A stretch of 64,000 bases of DNA, taken from an uncultured Ilumatobacter sp. (GTDB lineage: Bacteria > Actinomycetota > Acidimicrobiia > Acidimicrobiales > Ilumatobacteraceae). Under the pieces are notes generated by a model that was given only the letters and a program-made list of their open reading frames with translations, searched no databases and was not told the origin of the DNA. The position numbers and the translations under genes are program-made. Shown piece after piece: positions 20,996 to 31,244 of this stretch (position 1 is the stretch's first letter; each line of letters starts with the position of its first letter). The stretch lies in assembly GCA_937919625.1 (NCBI GenBank), contig CALFRK010000082.1, positions 1-64,000 of the forward strand, written 5' to 3'.

Positions 20996-22577
20996 CCCAG
21001 GCTGGGGGGCACTCGTCGTGGTCGGTGACCTTGCAGTCGTCGCCGAACACCAGAAAGCGGTCGAAGCCGCGCAAGAACCAGCGGTCGTGGGTGACAGCGA
21101 TCACGGTGCCGTCGAACTCGGCCAGGCCGACCTCGAGCGCTTCGGCCGACACCAGGTCGAGGTTGTCGGTCGGTTCATCGAGCAACAGCAGCGTCGAGCC
21201 GGAGATTTCCAGCAGGATGATCTGAAAACGTGCCTGCTGACCGCCCGACAGCGTCTCGAACGGCTGGTGGGCGCAACCGTGGATCTCGTAGCGCCGCAGC
21301 ATCGCCATCGCTGGTGCCAGCACGACATCGTGATCGTGGAGGATTTCGACCAGCGTGGTTCCCACCCATTCGGGGTGCTCATGGGTCTGGTGGAAAAGCC
21401 CCGGCACCACATTTACGCCAAACCGCCACGAGCCTTCGTAGTCCACGGTCGCGTCGCCTGACAGCATCCTGAGGAAGTGACTCTTGCCGACCCCGTTGCC
21501 GCCCAGCACAGCGATCCGCTCGCCGTACCACAGCTCGGCATCGAACGGGTCGGTCAGCCCGGCGACCTCGAGCCGTTCGGCGATCACCGCTCGCTTGCCG
21601 GTTCGGGCGCCGCCCAGCCGCACGTCGATCTTCTGATCGCGCAGCTCGACCGGTCGTTCGTTCTTGTCAAGGAACTGGCGCAGCTTCGACTCGGCCGCCT
21701 TCAGCTTGGGCGCGAAAGTGTCGCTGATCTTGGCGCGCTGGCGCATCAGCACCACATAGTCCTCGAGCCGCCTGCGTTCGTCGTCGAAGACGGCGGTGTC
21801 GCGCTCACGCTTTTCGGCGTGGGCAGCCTTGGCCTCGGCATAGGTGCCGAATCCGCCACCGTGGCTCCACGCCCCGGACGCCTCGATCGTGACGATCTTG
21901 GTGGCACTCGCCGCCAGCAACTCGCGATCGTGACTGACGAACAGCACGGTCTTGCGGGTCGCGTTCAACTCACGTTCCAGCCACCGTTTGGCGGGCACGT
22001 CGAGGAAGTTGTCGGGCTCGTCGAGCACCAAGATGTCGTCCTCGCCGCGCAGCAGATACTCGAGTGCCAACCGCTTCTGCTCGCCCCCGCTGAGCGTGTG
22101 CAACGGCCGATCGGCAACGTAGCGAAAGTCGACGCCAAGCGAGCGCCCGCACGCTTCGTCCCATTGGACCTCGATGTCGTAGCCGCCCGAATCACCCCAG
22201 GTGCTGAGTGCCTCGGCATACCGCATCGGGTGGTCCTCGATCGAGCGTTCGGCGAGTTCCAATCGTCGGGCTGCGTCCTGAATCCGATCGGGAGCAAGCG
22301 ACAACAAGAGCGAACGCACCTGGGTCGGTTCGCCATCACTGACGCCACCCATCCCCACCAGCTGACGCATCACGCCGAGCCGCCCATCGATCGAGATCGT
22401 GCCAGCGGTCGCCTTGGTCTCTCCGATCAACACTCGCAGCAGCGTCGATTTGCCGACCCCATTCGCACCGATCAACGCGACCCGGTCTCCGCTGCCGACC
22501 GAAAACGAGATGTCGCCAAACAGCTCTTCCCCGCTCGGCAGTTTCCAGCCGAGCTGCGACACCTGGATCGAACTCAT
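20991..22577 (-). CDS. ABC-F family ATP-binding cassette protein
   Basis: Two nucleotide-binding domains: GANGVGKSTLL...LSGGEQKRLALEYLL...LDEPDNFLD and GGNGVGKSHFL...LSGGQQARFQ...LDEPTDNLD; no TM. Confidence 0.92.
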   Translation of the reverse strand: MSSIQVSQLGWKLPSGEELFGDISFSVGSGDRVALIGANGVGKSTLLRVLIGETKATAGTISIDGRLGVMRQLVGMGGVSDGEPTQVRSLLLSLAPDRIQDAARRLELAERSIEDHPMRYAEALSTWGDSGGYDIEVQWDEACGRSLGVDFRYVADRPLHTLSGGEQKRLALEYLLRGEDDILVLDEPDNFLDVPAKRWLERELNATRKTVLFVSHDRELLAASATKIVTIEASGAWSHGGGFGTYAEAKAAHAEKRERDTAVFDDERRRLEDYVVLMRQRAKISDTFAPKLKAAESKLRQFLDKNERPVELRDQKIDVRLGGARTGKRAVIAERLEVAGLTDPFDAELWYGERIAVLGGNGVGKSHFLRMLSGDATVDYEGSWRFGVNVVPGLFHQTHEHPEWVGTTLVEILHDHDVVLAPAMAMLRRYEIHGCAHQPFETLSGGQQARFQIILLEISGSTLLLLDEPTDNLDLVSAEALEVGLAEFDGTVIAVTHDRWFLRGFDRFLVFGDDCKVTDHDECPPAWA

Positions 22578-22611
22578 CGCCGGATCGTAGATCGTGCGCT
22601 GCGACGCGCCA

Positions 22612-22630
22612 CGTTGTGTCTGACACCACG
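22612..22630. repeat. Second-type short inverted repeat
   Basis: CGTTGTGTC-T-GACACCACG, 9-nt arms with one mismatch, between two minus-strand genes. Confidence 0.45.
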
Positions 22631-22633
22631 TGA

Positions 22634-24754
22634 CTATTCGGGGACGACGGTTACGGCGGTCGAGTAGTGGTTCTTGGCGGTGATGTCGCCTGCGGTGAGC
22701 GTGAGGTCGATCGTCAGGGCCCCGAGCGTTTCGGGTACCTCGAACTCGAGTGTGCCGACCCGCACACAGTCGTCGGCGGGCACGCCACCTCCAAACCGCC
22801 AGCGCCGCTCGCCGCCGGCCCACCGGGCCTGTATGTCGACCACCGCCGGATCGACCGAGGTGCGAAGGTCGTTGACGACGTGCACGTCGAGCTCGATCAC
22901 CTGGCCAGGCGACACCATGTCAGGTGGCCGGTCGGCGACAACGATGACTGGTGCGCAGGCATCCTTCAGCGCCCGCCAGCCAAGCTTTGGGACGCGCCGG
23001 TGATCGAGCACGCTCCACGACACGACCGGGGCGGGGTCGTTAAGGGCGAACATGCAGAACCCCCCGGCGGGTCGGTACTTCAAACGCCGCAACAGCTCGA
23101 TGTGATGGCGCAACAACTCGGACTGGTACACCTGGGTCGCCGACTTCCACTTGTCGAATGTGGCAAAGTCGGCCGGCGGGACACGGTCATCGAAGACCCA
23201 CTTCTGGAGACCGTGATGCCGGGCGAGATGGTCCCAGTCGAGATCGGGCCAGTTGGCGGTGTCGATGAAGTCGGACGAGGTGGGCACCGCTTGCGCACCA
23301 AACTCGGACATGAATCGCACCAGGCGCGGCACCCGCTTGGCAAGTGTTTCAACGTCCCGGACATCACCGTGGTACCAGCCGAAATAGAAGTGACTGTCGG
23401 TTCCGTCGAGCAGTGGCAGATGCGGCAGTACGCCCGAATGGGGCACACACAGCCGGGTCGGGTCGGCGCGTTCGAACGACCGCTTGACCCAGCGATCAAG
23501 TACCGACTTGTTCCACGAGGGGAGCTGCTGGGCGGCAAGGTATTGCAGACGCGCCCGAGTGGTGTCGCCCTCGATTCCGATCGCCACAGAGGCTGGATCG
23601 TTGTGCGCATTCCACAGAATGATCGACGGATGGTGGCCGAGTAGGTCGACCGCAGCGCGGGCCTGATCGACCGCCTGCGAGCGCACCGAACGTGCGTAAC
23701 CCCACTGGAGTGGGAAATCCTGCAACAGCAGCACACCCAACTGGTCCGCCGCCTCATAGATCTGACGTGGGGCGATGTGGCCGTGGACACGTAGGGCGTC
23801 GAGGCCCGCTTCGACGGCCAGCTCGATGTCGCGACGAAGCTCGTCCGGTGTGGCCTCGCCCAAGGCCGCACGAGTAGGCAGGAGGTTGGCACCCTTCAGG
23901 AACAGACGCTCGCCGTTGACCGAGCACGACCAGTTGTTCCAGGCAACGACCCGCAGGCCGGTGCGGCGCCTGCGAAGATCGCTGGCCTCGCCATCGACGA
24001 CGATCTCGACCGCGACATCGGTCAGCGGTTGGTCGCCGAGCTGGCGTGGCCACCACAGCGCCGGGTCGGCTATGTCGAGGCTCCAGTTGACCTCGTTGAG
24101 TCCGCCAGCCAGTCGGCGTTGCTCGTCGAAGGCCAACTCGCCATCGATGAGGGTGCGGATCGTCACTGTGCGGGCTTGGTCGCTGTCGAGTCGGGCGCTC
24201 AGCAGCAAGTGGGCGCGGGCTTCGTTGGCGTCGCGGCACAGAACGCGATATCGATCAATCCGAACCGGACCGGTGTCGTGCACGTTCACTGGGAGCCACA
24301 GGCCACCCGGGTTCCAGTCGCGGTCGATGCCGTCCCAGTGTTGAAAGATGCCCGTGATGTTGCGCTTGCCACGATGACTGGTTTGCGGCGCGCATGCCAC
24401 CTCGACCGCCAGCACGTGCTCGTCACCGATTCGTGACAGCGCCGTGACGTCGAGCGTGTGTGGCATGAAGTAGCCCTCGGGATCACCCAGATAGGCGCCG
24501 TCGAGCCAGACATCGGCCTGGTAGAACACGCCCTCGAGCGTGACCCAACGCCGACGTCCATGCTCTGGTTCGGGCATCGTGAAACGCCGGCGGTGCAGGA
24601 ACGGGCCGTCGTGGTCGGAGAACTGGGGGTGATGCCGCCAATGCCCCGGAACGACGATCTCTGGCCACGCCGAATCGTCGACGTCGAGGCCGATCCCGTC
24701 GCGACGCAGGTCGTCGTCGGCGGGTATTACCCGCCACACCCCGTTGAGGTCCAC
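22634..24754 (-). CDS. Glycoside hydrolase family 2-like protein (beta-mannosidase/beta-galactosidase-like)
   Basis: MDLNGVWRVIPADD...GVFYQADVWLDGAYLGDPEGYFMPHTLDVT; HHPSIILWNAHNDP; RFMSEFGAQAVP. Confidence 0.85.
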   Translation of the reverse strand: MDLNGVWRVIPADDDLRRDGIGLDVDDSAWPEIVVPGHWRHHPQFSDHDGPFLHRRRFTMPEPEHGRRRWVTLEGVFYQADVWLDGAYLGDPEGYFMPHTLDVTALSRIGDEHVLAVEVACAPQTSHRGKRNITGIFQHWDGIDRDWNPGGLWLPVNVHDTGPVRIDRYRVLCRDANEARAHLLLSARLDSDQARTVTIRTLIDGELAFDEQRRLAGGLNEVNWSLDIADPALWWPRQLGDQPLTDVAVEIVVDGEASDLRRRRTGLRVVAWNNWSCSVNGERLFLKGANLLPTRAALGEATPDELRRDIELAVEAGLDALRVHGHIAPRQIYEAADQLGVLLLQDFPLQWGYARSVRSQAVDQARAAVDLLGHHPSIILWNAHNDPASVAIGIEGDTTRARLQYLAAQQLPSWNKSVLDRWVKRSFERADPTRLCVPHSGVLPHLPLLDGTDSHFYFGWYHGDVRDVETLAKRVPRLVRFMSEFGAQAVPTSSDFIDTANWPDLDWDHLARHHGLQKWVFDDRVPPADFATFDKWKSATQVYQSELLRHHIELLRRLKYRPAGGFCMFALNDPAPVVSWSVLDHRRVPKLGWRALKDACAPVIVVADRPPDMVSPGQVIELDVHVVNDLRTSVDPAVVDIQARWAGGERRWRFGGGVPADDCVRVGTLEFEVPETLGALTIDLTLTAGDITAKNHYSTAVTVVPE

Positions 24755-24796
24755 GGGCGGATCGTACCCATCGCAGCGCTGGGTACCCTCGCAGGG

Positions 24797-25534
24797 ATGT
24801 CTGCCACAGGTTCGTCAGCGATGGCGAAGATCGACCGTCGTGCCATCGCCGACGCGATCCCGCTGTTCCTGCCGGCGATCCCATTCGGGTTCGTGCTCGG
24901 ACTTGCTGCAACCGAGGGCGAGATGCCGATTGCGATCGGATGGTCGACATCGCCGTTGATCTTCGGAGGCGCCGCCCAGCTAGCGGTGCTCACGCTCGCC
25001 GGTACCGCTTCGATCTGGGCGGTGATCGTCGCCGGGCTGGTGATCAACACCCGCCACGTCATGTACAGCGCTGCGTTGGCGCCGGTCTTCCAGCGCCAAC
25101 CGAGGTGGATGCGCTGGTTGGGTCCGTTCATGTTGATCGACCAGGTGTTCGCGTTGACGATCGCGCACGTCGACCGTCCTCCGGATGAGTTCCGGCGCTA
25201 CTACCTCACCTGTGGCCTATTCTTCTACGTGAACTGGCAATGGGCGACGGCGCTCGGGATGGTGGTCGGCCCGGTCGTACCCGACTCGTGGCAGCTCGAG
25301 TTTGCTCCAGCGATCATGTTCCTCGGGCTGGTGTTGATCGGTATCAATCGTGTTCCGCAAGCGGTCGCAGCGGTCGTCGGCGGCTTGGTAGGGCTAGTCA
25401 CGGCTGGGCTGCACGATCGGCTCGGCATCCTGATCGGTGCCGTCGCTGGGATCGTGGCCGGTGCGATCGCGGAGCTTCGACAGGACCGCGTGTCCGCAAC
25501 TGGATTGCTCTCACCCCCTGAGGCATCGCGATGA
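24797..25534 (+). CDS. azlC: AzlC family branched-chain amino acid permease subunit
   Basis: AIPLFLPAIPFGFVLGLAATEGEMPIAIGWSTSPLIFGGAAQLAVLTL...VINTRHVMYSAALAPVF. Confidence 0.9.
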   Translation: MSATGSSAMAKIDRRAIADAIPLFLPAIPFGFVLGLAATEGEMPIAIGWSTSPLIFGGAAQLAVLTLAGTASIWAVIVAGLVINTRHVMYSAALAPVFQRQPRWMRWLGPFMLIDQVFALTIAHVDRPPDEFRRYYLTCGLFFYVNWQWATALGMVVGPVVPDSWQLEFAPAIMFLGLVLIGINRVPQAVAAVVGGLVGLVTAGLHDRLGILIGAVAGIVAGAIAELRQDRVSATGLLSPPEASR

Positions 25535-25848
25535 GCACCTGGTCGGCCGTCATGATCGTGTCGATCGTCGCTGTGATGACCTATGTCATGCGGGCGGGCG
25601 TGATCGTCGCGCTTGCTGATCGCCCGATCCCGGTGCCGTTCGAACGGGCGTTGCGTTATGTCGGCCCCTCGGTGCTGGCGGCGCTGACGATCAACCTCGC
25701 CGCCGGCGGCGAGGGCGGTCCCAGCCTCGAGATCGCGGAAGCGGCGGCGCTGATCGTCGCCGGAGGCGTTGCCATATGGCGGCGCAACCTGATCTGGACA
25801 TTGCTGGCGGGCATGACGACACTCTGGATCCTGACTGCGCTCACCTGA
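25531..25848 (+). CDS. azlD: AzlD domain-containing protein
   Basis: ATGA overlap with azlC; VMTYVMRAGVIVALADRPIPVPFERALRYVGPSVLAALT. Confidence 0.88.
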   Translation: MSTWSAVMIVSIVAVMTYVMRAGVIVALADRPIPVPFERALRYVGPSVLAALTINLAAGGEGGPSLEIAEAAALIVAGGVAIWRRNLIWTLLAGMTTLWILTALT

Positions 25849-25907
25849 AGAGGCGTCCACACCCGGCCGAACGGACACGGCAGCGAGGGGCGGGCTAGGT
25901 TCAGCGC

Positions 25908-27317
25908 ATGATTGAGCGTGCAGCGACGTTGGGCGAGCTTCGAGCATCCGGGTGGATCTCTCAACCGGTGAAGGAGGAGATCCGCGCCAACGCGGTCGCC
26001 AAGATCAGCGCCGGCGAGGCCCTGTTCGACGGCGTCGTGGGCTACGAGAACACGGTCATGCCGCAGCTCGAGAACGCCCTGCTGGCGGGCCATGACGTGA
26101 TCTTCTTGGGCGAGCGTGGCCAGGCCAAGACCCGCATGATTCGTTCGCTGACCGGGCTACTCGACGAGTGGATGCCGATCGTCGCCGGCAGCGAGATCAA
26201 CGACGACCCGTACGGCCCGGTGTCGCGGCACGCCCGCGACCTTGTGGAAGAGATGGGCGACGACACGCCGATCAGCTGGGTTCACCGCGATACCCGGTTC
26301 GGCGAGAAGCTGGCCACGCCTGACACCTCGATCTCCGACCTGATCGGCGAGGTCGACCCGATCAAGGTCGCCGAGGGGCGCTACCTGTCAGACGAGCTGA
26401 CGCTGCACTACGGCTTGGTGCCGCGCACCAACCGAGGCATCTTTGCCATCAACGAGTTGCCCGACCTTGCGGAGCGGATCCAGGTCGGCATGCTCAACGT
26501 GCTCGAAGAACGCGACGTGCAGATCCGCGGCTACAAGATTCGCCTGCCGCTCGATGTGATGCTGGTCGCTTCGGCCAACCCCGAGGACTACACCAACCGT
26601 GGCCGCATCATCACCCCGCTCAAGGATCGCTTCGGCTCACAGATCCGCACCCACTATCCGCTCGACGCCGAACTCGAGTACGAGATCATGATGCAGGAGG
26701 CGCGTCCGCTGTCGATCGGCGAGAGTGTCGGTGTATCGGTGCCCGAGTACCTCGGCCAGGTCGTCGCCACGTTCAGCCAGCTCGCCCGCTCGAGCAACCA
26801 CGTCAACCAGCGCAGCGGCGTCAGTGTGCGCGTGTCGGTGTCGAACTACGAGGCGTTGGCCGCCAACGCCCTGCGGCGCGGCCTGCGCGCCGGCGAGCAC
26901 TCAGTGGTCGCCCGTGTCGACGATCTCGACGCGCTTGCAGCCAGCTCGATCGGCAAGATCGAGATCGAAGCGCTCGAGGACGGCCGCGAGGGCGTTATCT
27001 TCGACAATCTCGTTCGGGGAGCCGTGCTGACGGTCTTCAAGGATCGTGTCGACCCGGCTCACACAACGCCGATCGTCGACGCCTTCGAGGAAGGGCTCGT
27101 CGTGCAGACCGGCCAGGAGATGACCAGCGATCAGATCGCTGGTCTGGTGATGGATATCCCGGCGCTCCGGGCACCCGTGAGCACCCTGACACCCGACGAC
27201 TCATCGCCTGCGGCGTTGGCGGCGGCCGTCGAGTTCGTACTCGAGGGTCTGCATCTCTCGAAGCGCCTCAACAAGGATGACTCGGGCACCAGCGCTACGT
27301 ATCGCGGTCGTCTCTGA
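25908..27317 (+). CDS. MoxR/magnesium-chelatase-like AAA+ ATPase
   Basis: FLGERGQAKTRMIRSLTG Walker A; GIFAINELPDLAERIQVGMLNVLEERDVQIRGYKIRLPLDVMLVASANPEDYTNRGRIITPLKDRF. Confidence 0.9.
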   Translation: MIERAATLGELRASGWISQPVKEEIRANAVAKISAGEALFDGVVGYENTVMPQLENALLAGHDVIFLGERGQAKTRMIRSLTGLLDEWMPIVAGSEINDDPYGPVSRHARDLVEEMGDDTPISWVHRDTRFGEKLATPDTSISDLIGEVDPIKVAEGRYLSDELTLHYGLVPRTNRGIFAINELPDLAERIQVGMLNVLEERDVQIRGYKIRLPLDVMLVASANPEDYTNRGRIITPLKDRFGSQIRTHYPLDAELEYEIMMQEARPLSIGESVGVSVPEYLGQVVATFSQLARSSNHVNQRSGVSVRVSVSNYEALAANALRRGLRAGEHSVVARVDDLDALAASSIGKIEIEALEDGREGVIFDNLVRGAVLTVFKDRVDPAHTTPIVDAFEEGLVVQTGQEMTSDQIAGLVMDIPALRAPVSTLTPDDSSPAALAAAVEFVLEGLHLSKRLNKDDSGTSATYRGRL

Positions 27318-27795
27318 TCCGTTCTTCGACGATCGGGTCGTAGGCGGCCAGCTCATCGATGTCGGGCCGCTCGAAATCGTTGTACCACTGTTCGAGCTCG
27401 GCCCTGGTGATCGCCCGTGTGCCGAGACGTGCCGTGTGGCCGCCTGCTTCGATTCGCTCCCAGAGCACCTCGACGGGAGGGTCGAGCACGATCAGGTGCA
27501 CCTCGATGCCGATCGAGCGCGCCTCGCCGAGCAGACGGTCGCGTTGGGAACGCGTCCACAGACCCCACTCGATCACGATGTTCGTGCCGCGGCGCAAGAT
27601 CTCGCCGGCGGTCGACCATTGCAGCTGCTCGATCCGCTGGCGAGCAACAGCGTCCCAGATGTCGACGCCGAGCTGTTCCATCCAGTCGTCCGGGCACATC
27701 CGCACGCCGCGATGCTCGCTCGCCAACTGTGTCGCCTTGGTGGTCTTGCCGGCCCCGGGCAGCCCACACACGAGGAACAGATGGGCGCCGGGCAT
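27295..27795 (-). CDS. P-loop AAA kinase (zeta-toxin/predicted-kinase type)
   Basis: LFLVCGLPGAGKTTKATQLASEHRGVRMCPDDWMEQLG; IVIEWGLWTRSQRDRLL. Confidence 0.85.
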   Translation of the reverse strand: MPGAHLFLVCGLPGAGKTTKATQLASEHRGVRMCPDDWMEQLGVDIWDAVARQRIEQLQWSTAGEILRRGTNIVIEWGLWTRSQRDRLLGEARSIGIEVHLIVLDPPVEVLWERIEAGGHTARLGTRAITRAELEQWYNDFERPDIDELAAYDPIVEERIRDDRDT

Positions 27796-27938
27796 GACCC
27801 ATTCTGCTCATCCGGACGGCGCATGAGTTGATCAGATTCGGTCGAGCCCGAGGTCGGCCGGCGTGAGCGATCGGGTTGTCGGCGACGCTACTTGCCGCCG
27901 TGGCCGGTGTCAGATGTCCGACCCCAAATGAGTAGCCC

Positions 27939-28487
27939 TCAGCTCAAGCTGGTGGGGGTCCAGAGTTCGCTGGAGTCGTTGTTGTCGACCGGGCCGGGAA
28001 CGCCGATCAGTCGCACGACGCCGATCGTGCCGGGAAAGCCGCGCAACTCGATCTCGCCGACATGCTCGACGGTTACGCCCTCTGGCAAACGTTCGAGTTG
28101 CATCGTGGGCACCAGTACGTCGACGTTCTTGGCGCGGTCGCACAGGCGAGAGGCCATATTGACTGCCGAACCGATGTAGTCGTCGCCCTCGAACAACAGG
28201 GCATGTCCCGTGGCGACGCCGGCCCGCAGCGTGAGTGGAGCACAGACGCTGGCCGCCCGACTGGCGAGATCGGTGATGAACTCGATGCCGGCCTTCTGCT
28301 CGACGGCCACGACCATGCAGCCGTCACCGAGCCATTTGGCGACTCGGACGCCGCGTTCGGAAGCGATCTCGCGTACGAGCGCGCGAAACGTGCCGAGGAT
28401 TCGGCCGGCGGCGTCGTCGCCGTAGGCAGCGGTGTAGTTCGTGAATCCCGACAAGTCGAGAAAGACGAATGTACGGGGGACACGCAT
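27939..28487 (-). CDS. Class III adenylate/guanylate cyclase domain protein
   Basis: FVFLDLSGFTNYTAAYGDD; VAKWLGDGCMVV; GSAVNMASRLC: metal Asp and transition-state Asn/Arg positions present. Confidence 0.88.
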   Translation of the reverse strand: MRVPRTFVFLDLSGFTNYTAAYGDDAAGRILGTFRALVREIASERGVRVAKWLGDGCMVVAVEQKAGIEFITDLASRAASVCAPLTLRAGVATGHALLFEGDDYIGSAVNMASRLCDRAKNVDVLVPTMQLERLPEGVTVEHVGEIELRGFPGTIGVVRLIGVPGPVDNNDSSELWTPTSLS

Positions 28488-28573
28488 TCGATCAGCCTAG
28501 GTCCGCCGGCCACGCCCGGGCGGTCATTGCATGTGAATACGAGACGTCTTCCACATGTCTCATATCGGCACAG

Positions 28574-28598
28574 GCCAACCCTTCCTGAAGGGGTTGGC
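28574..28598 (+). promoter_or_regulatory. 10-bp hairpin in the leader of the VWA gene
   Basis: GCCAACCCTT-CCTGA-AGGGGTTGGC (one G-U), 55 nt upstream of the ATG at 28654. Confidence 0.3.
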
Positions 28599-28653
28599 TG
28601 TGGCATCCGGACAGCGCTCGGCACGTCGATCGCACCCGCGGTACGGTTGCGAA

Positions 28654-30660
28654 ATGGCACCCCGCTTCACGTACTCGCGGTGGGACGGAACGCAGCGTGG
28701 CTTCGACCTCGATGCCGATCTGTTGTTCGATCAGCTAACCGACGAGCTGCTGTATCACGGTGACGTCAACGCCGCCCTGCGTCGGATGATGCAAGACGGC
28801 ATGCGCGGCCCCGACGGCGAACGGCTCGACGGGTTGCGCGAAATGCTGGAGCGCGTTCGACAAGAGCGCCAGAACCGTTTGGACGAGTCCAGTCTGGGTG
28901 GCGTTTATGACGAGATCGCCGACGAGCTCGACGACATCATCGACGAAGAGCGGCACGCCATCGAGAACGCCACGCGGGATGCCGACGCGAGTGGTGACGA
29001 GCGCCGCTCGGAGGCGGCCCGCCACACCGCCGCCGAGCGCAACCTGCGGCTCGACCTGATGCCTGACGACCTGGCTGGCAAGGTGCGTGAGCTGAGCGCC
29101 TACGACTTCGAATCAGCCGACGCCCAACGCCGCTTCGAGGAGATGCTCGACAAGCTTCGCCAACAACTGATGCAACAGGCCGTCGATCAGATGAGTGACG
29201 GACTGCAGAACATGTCGCCAGAGGACACGGCGCGTATGAAGGACATGCTTGCCGCCCTCAACGAGATGCTCGACAAGCACCAGCGCGGTGACGATCCGGG
29301 GTTCGAGCAGTTCATCGAGGAGTTCGGCGACTTCTTTCCGGAGAACCCGCACAGCGTCGACGAGCTGCTCGAAGCGATCGCCAAACGGATGGCGGCGATG
29401 CAGGCGATGCTCAACTCGATGTCGCCTGAGCAGCGCTCGCAGCTGCAGCAACTGTCAGAGCAGCTGCTGTCCGACATGGACTTGCAGTGGCAGATGGACC
29501 AACTCGGCTCGAACCTGCAGCAAATGTTTCCACAGCTCAACTGGAGCCAGTCGTACGAGTTCGAGGGCCAGGACCCGATCGGGTTCAACCAGGCGATGCA
29601 GGCGGTGGTCGACCTCGGTGACCTCGACCAACTCGACAACCTGCTCCAGAACGCCACCAACCCGGGTGCCCTTGCCGAGGCTGATATGGATCGGGTGCGC
29701 GAACTGATGGGCGACGATGCTGCCATGGCTCTCGAGCGGTTGAGTCAGATCACGAAGATGCTCGAGCAAGCCGGCCTGATCGAGAACAAGGAAGGCCGCC
29801 TCGAGCTGACACCTCGCGGGCTGCGGGCGATCGGCTCGAATGCTTTGCGCGATCTGTTCGGCAAGCTCACCAAAGAGCACATCGGCCAGCACCAGACACA
29901 TCAGCTCGGCCAGGGCCACGAGCGCACGTATCAGACCAAGCCGTACGAGTTCGGCGATCCCTTCCAGCTCGATCTGCATCGCACGATTCGTAACGCGCTC
30001 GCCCGCTCCGGGCAGGGTACGCCGGTGCGGTTACAGCCCGATGACTTCGAGATCGAGACGACCGAGCATCTCACGAGGTCGTCGACTGTGCTGATGCTCG
30101 ACCTGTCGATGTCGATGCCGATGCGCGACAACTTCCTACCGGCCAAGAAGGTCGCGATGGCACTGCATCACCTGATCTCGTCGCAGTTTCCCCGTGATTA
30201 TCTGGGCTTGGTCGGTTTCAGCGAGACCGCCCGGGCGATCACTGCCGAGCAGCTGCCAGAGGTGTCGTGGGACTTCGTGTACGGCACGAATATGCACCAC
30301 GGCTTCACGCTCGCCCGTCAGCTGTTGTCGAAGCAGTCGGGTACCAAGCAGATCATCATGATCACCGACGGTGAGCCAACGGCGCACATCACCCCCAAGG
30401 GCGATGTGTACTTCAACTATCCGCCTGCGGGCGAGACGATTGAGGCAACGCTCCGCGAAGTGGTGCGTTGCACGCGAGACCAGATTCGTATCAACACCTT
30501 TGTGCTCGACGCGACAACGGCGCTGACCCAATTCATCGAACGCTTGACAGAAATCAATGGTGGGCGGGCGTTCTACACCACGAACGAGTCGCTCGGTGAC
30601 TATGTGCTGGTCGACTTCCTCGAGCATCGCCGCCGGATGACCCAGCGCCGAGCCGGATGA
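28654..30660 (+). CDS. VWA (von Willebrand factor A) domain protein
   Basis: VLMLDLSMSMPMRDNFLPAKKVAMALHHLI, TDGEPTAH; Gln/Met-rich helical N-terminal half; partner of the MoxR ATPase. Confidence 0.88.
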   Translation: MAPRFTYSRWDGTQRGFDLDADLLFDQLTDELLYHGDVNAALRRMMQDGMRGPDGERLDGLREMLERVRQERQNRLDESSLGGVYDEIADELDDIIDEERHAIENATRDADASGDERRSEAARHTAAERNLRLDLMPDDLAGKVRELSAYDFESADAQRRFEEMLDKLRQQLMQQAVDQMSDGLQNMSPEDTARMKDMLAALNEMLDKHQRGDDPGFEQFIEEFGDFFPENPHSVDELLEAIAKRMAAMQAMLNSMSPEQRSQLQQLSEQLLSDMDLQWQMDQLGSNLQQMFPQLNWSQSYEFEGQDPIGFNQAMQAVVDLGDLDQLDNLLQNATNPGALAEADMDRVRELMGDDAAMALERLSQITKMLEQAGLIENKEGRLELTPRGLRAIGSNALRDLFGKLTKEHIGQHQTHQLGQGHERTYQTKPYEFGDPFQLDLHRTIRNALARSGQGTPVRLQPDDFEIETTEHLTRSSTVLMLDLSMSMPMRDNFLPAKKVAMALHHLISSQFPRDYLGLVGFSETARAITAEQLPEVSWDFVYGTNMHHGFTLARQLLSKQSGTKQIIMITDGEPTAHITPKGDVYFNYPPAGETIEATLREVVRCTRDQIRINTFVLDATTALTQFIERLTEINGGRAFYTTNESLGDYVLVDFLEHRRRMTQRRAG

Positions 30661-30890
30661 CGCGCCGCCATGTCAGCCGATCCGCGCGCGGTCGACTGCT
30701 CTGCGTGGTACTGGAGGAGCTGTTTCGCAATCCGTTTGTGAACCGCGCGAGAACCCTGGTCAAGCATTCGCGAAATGCGCACTTGCGAGGACCCGGTATG
30801 GTATGCGAGAATCACATCGATGTAACTACGCCGTCATCACAACCGTGTTGACGGCACACAATCGATATCGGCTGAAGGATCCACGACCCC

Positions 30891-31226
30891 ATGTCGGATT
30901 CAAAGCCAACGGGCGACCATGGCAGGAAGGCCCACAACATGACACAAAGCTACGAAGACATGCTGCAACCGGCCGAGCTCGAGGAGAACTGGCAAGACGA
31001 CGCCAACTGCCTCGGGGTCGATCCTGATCTGTTCTTTCCCGAGCGGGGGGCTTCCACACGCGAAGCAAAAGAAGTGTGTAGGGGGTGCGTCGTTCGTGGG
31101 CAGTGCCTCGAATTCGCTCTGCAGAACGGAGAGAAGTTCGGCATCTGGGGCGGCTTGTCAGAGCGCGAGCGTCGGCGTATCCGCCGTCAACGTGCCCAAA
31201 CCGCGCGCAGCATCATCGGCGCCTGA
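30891..31226 (+). CDS. WhiB family transcriptional regulator
   Basis: NCLGVDPDLFFPE...CRGCVVRGQC...GIWGGLSERERRRIRR; four Cys. Start may be 30939. Confidence 0.93.
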   Translation: MSDSKPTGDHGRKAHNMTQSYEDMLQPAELEENWQDDANCLGVDPDLFFPERGASTREAKEVCRGCVVRGQCLEFALQNGEKFGIWGGLSERERRRIRRQRAQTARSIIGA

Positions 31227-31244
31227 AGACGTTAGGGTAGAACC

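Noticed and set aside
21477-22667. 396-aa plus-strand ORF opposite the ABC-F gene
   Set aside because: No recognisable domain; overlaps a well-supported ABC-F protein in antisense.
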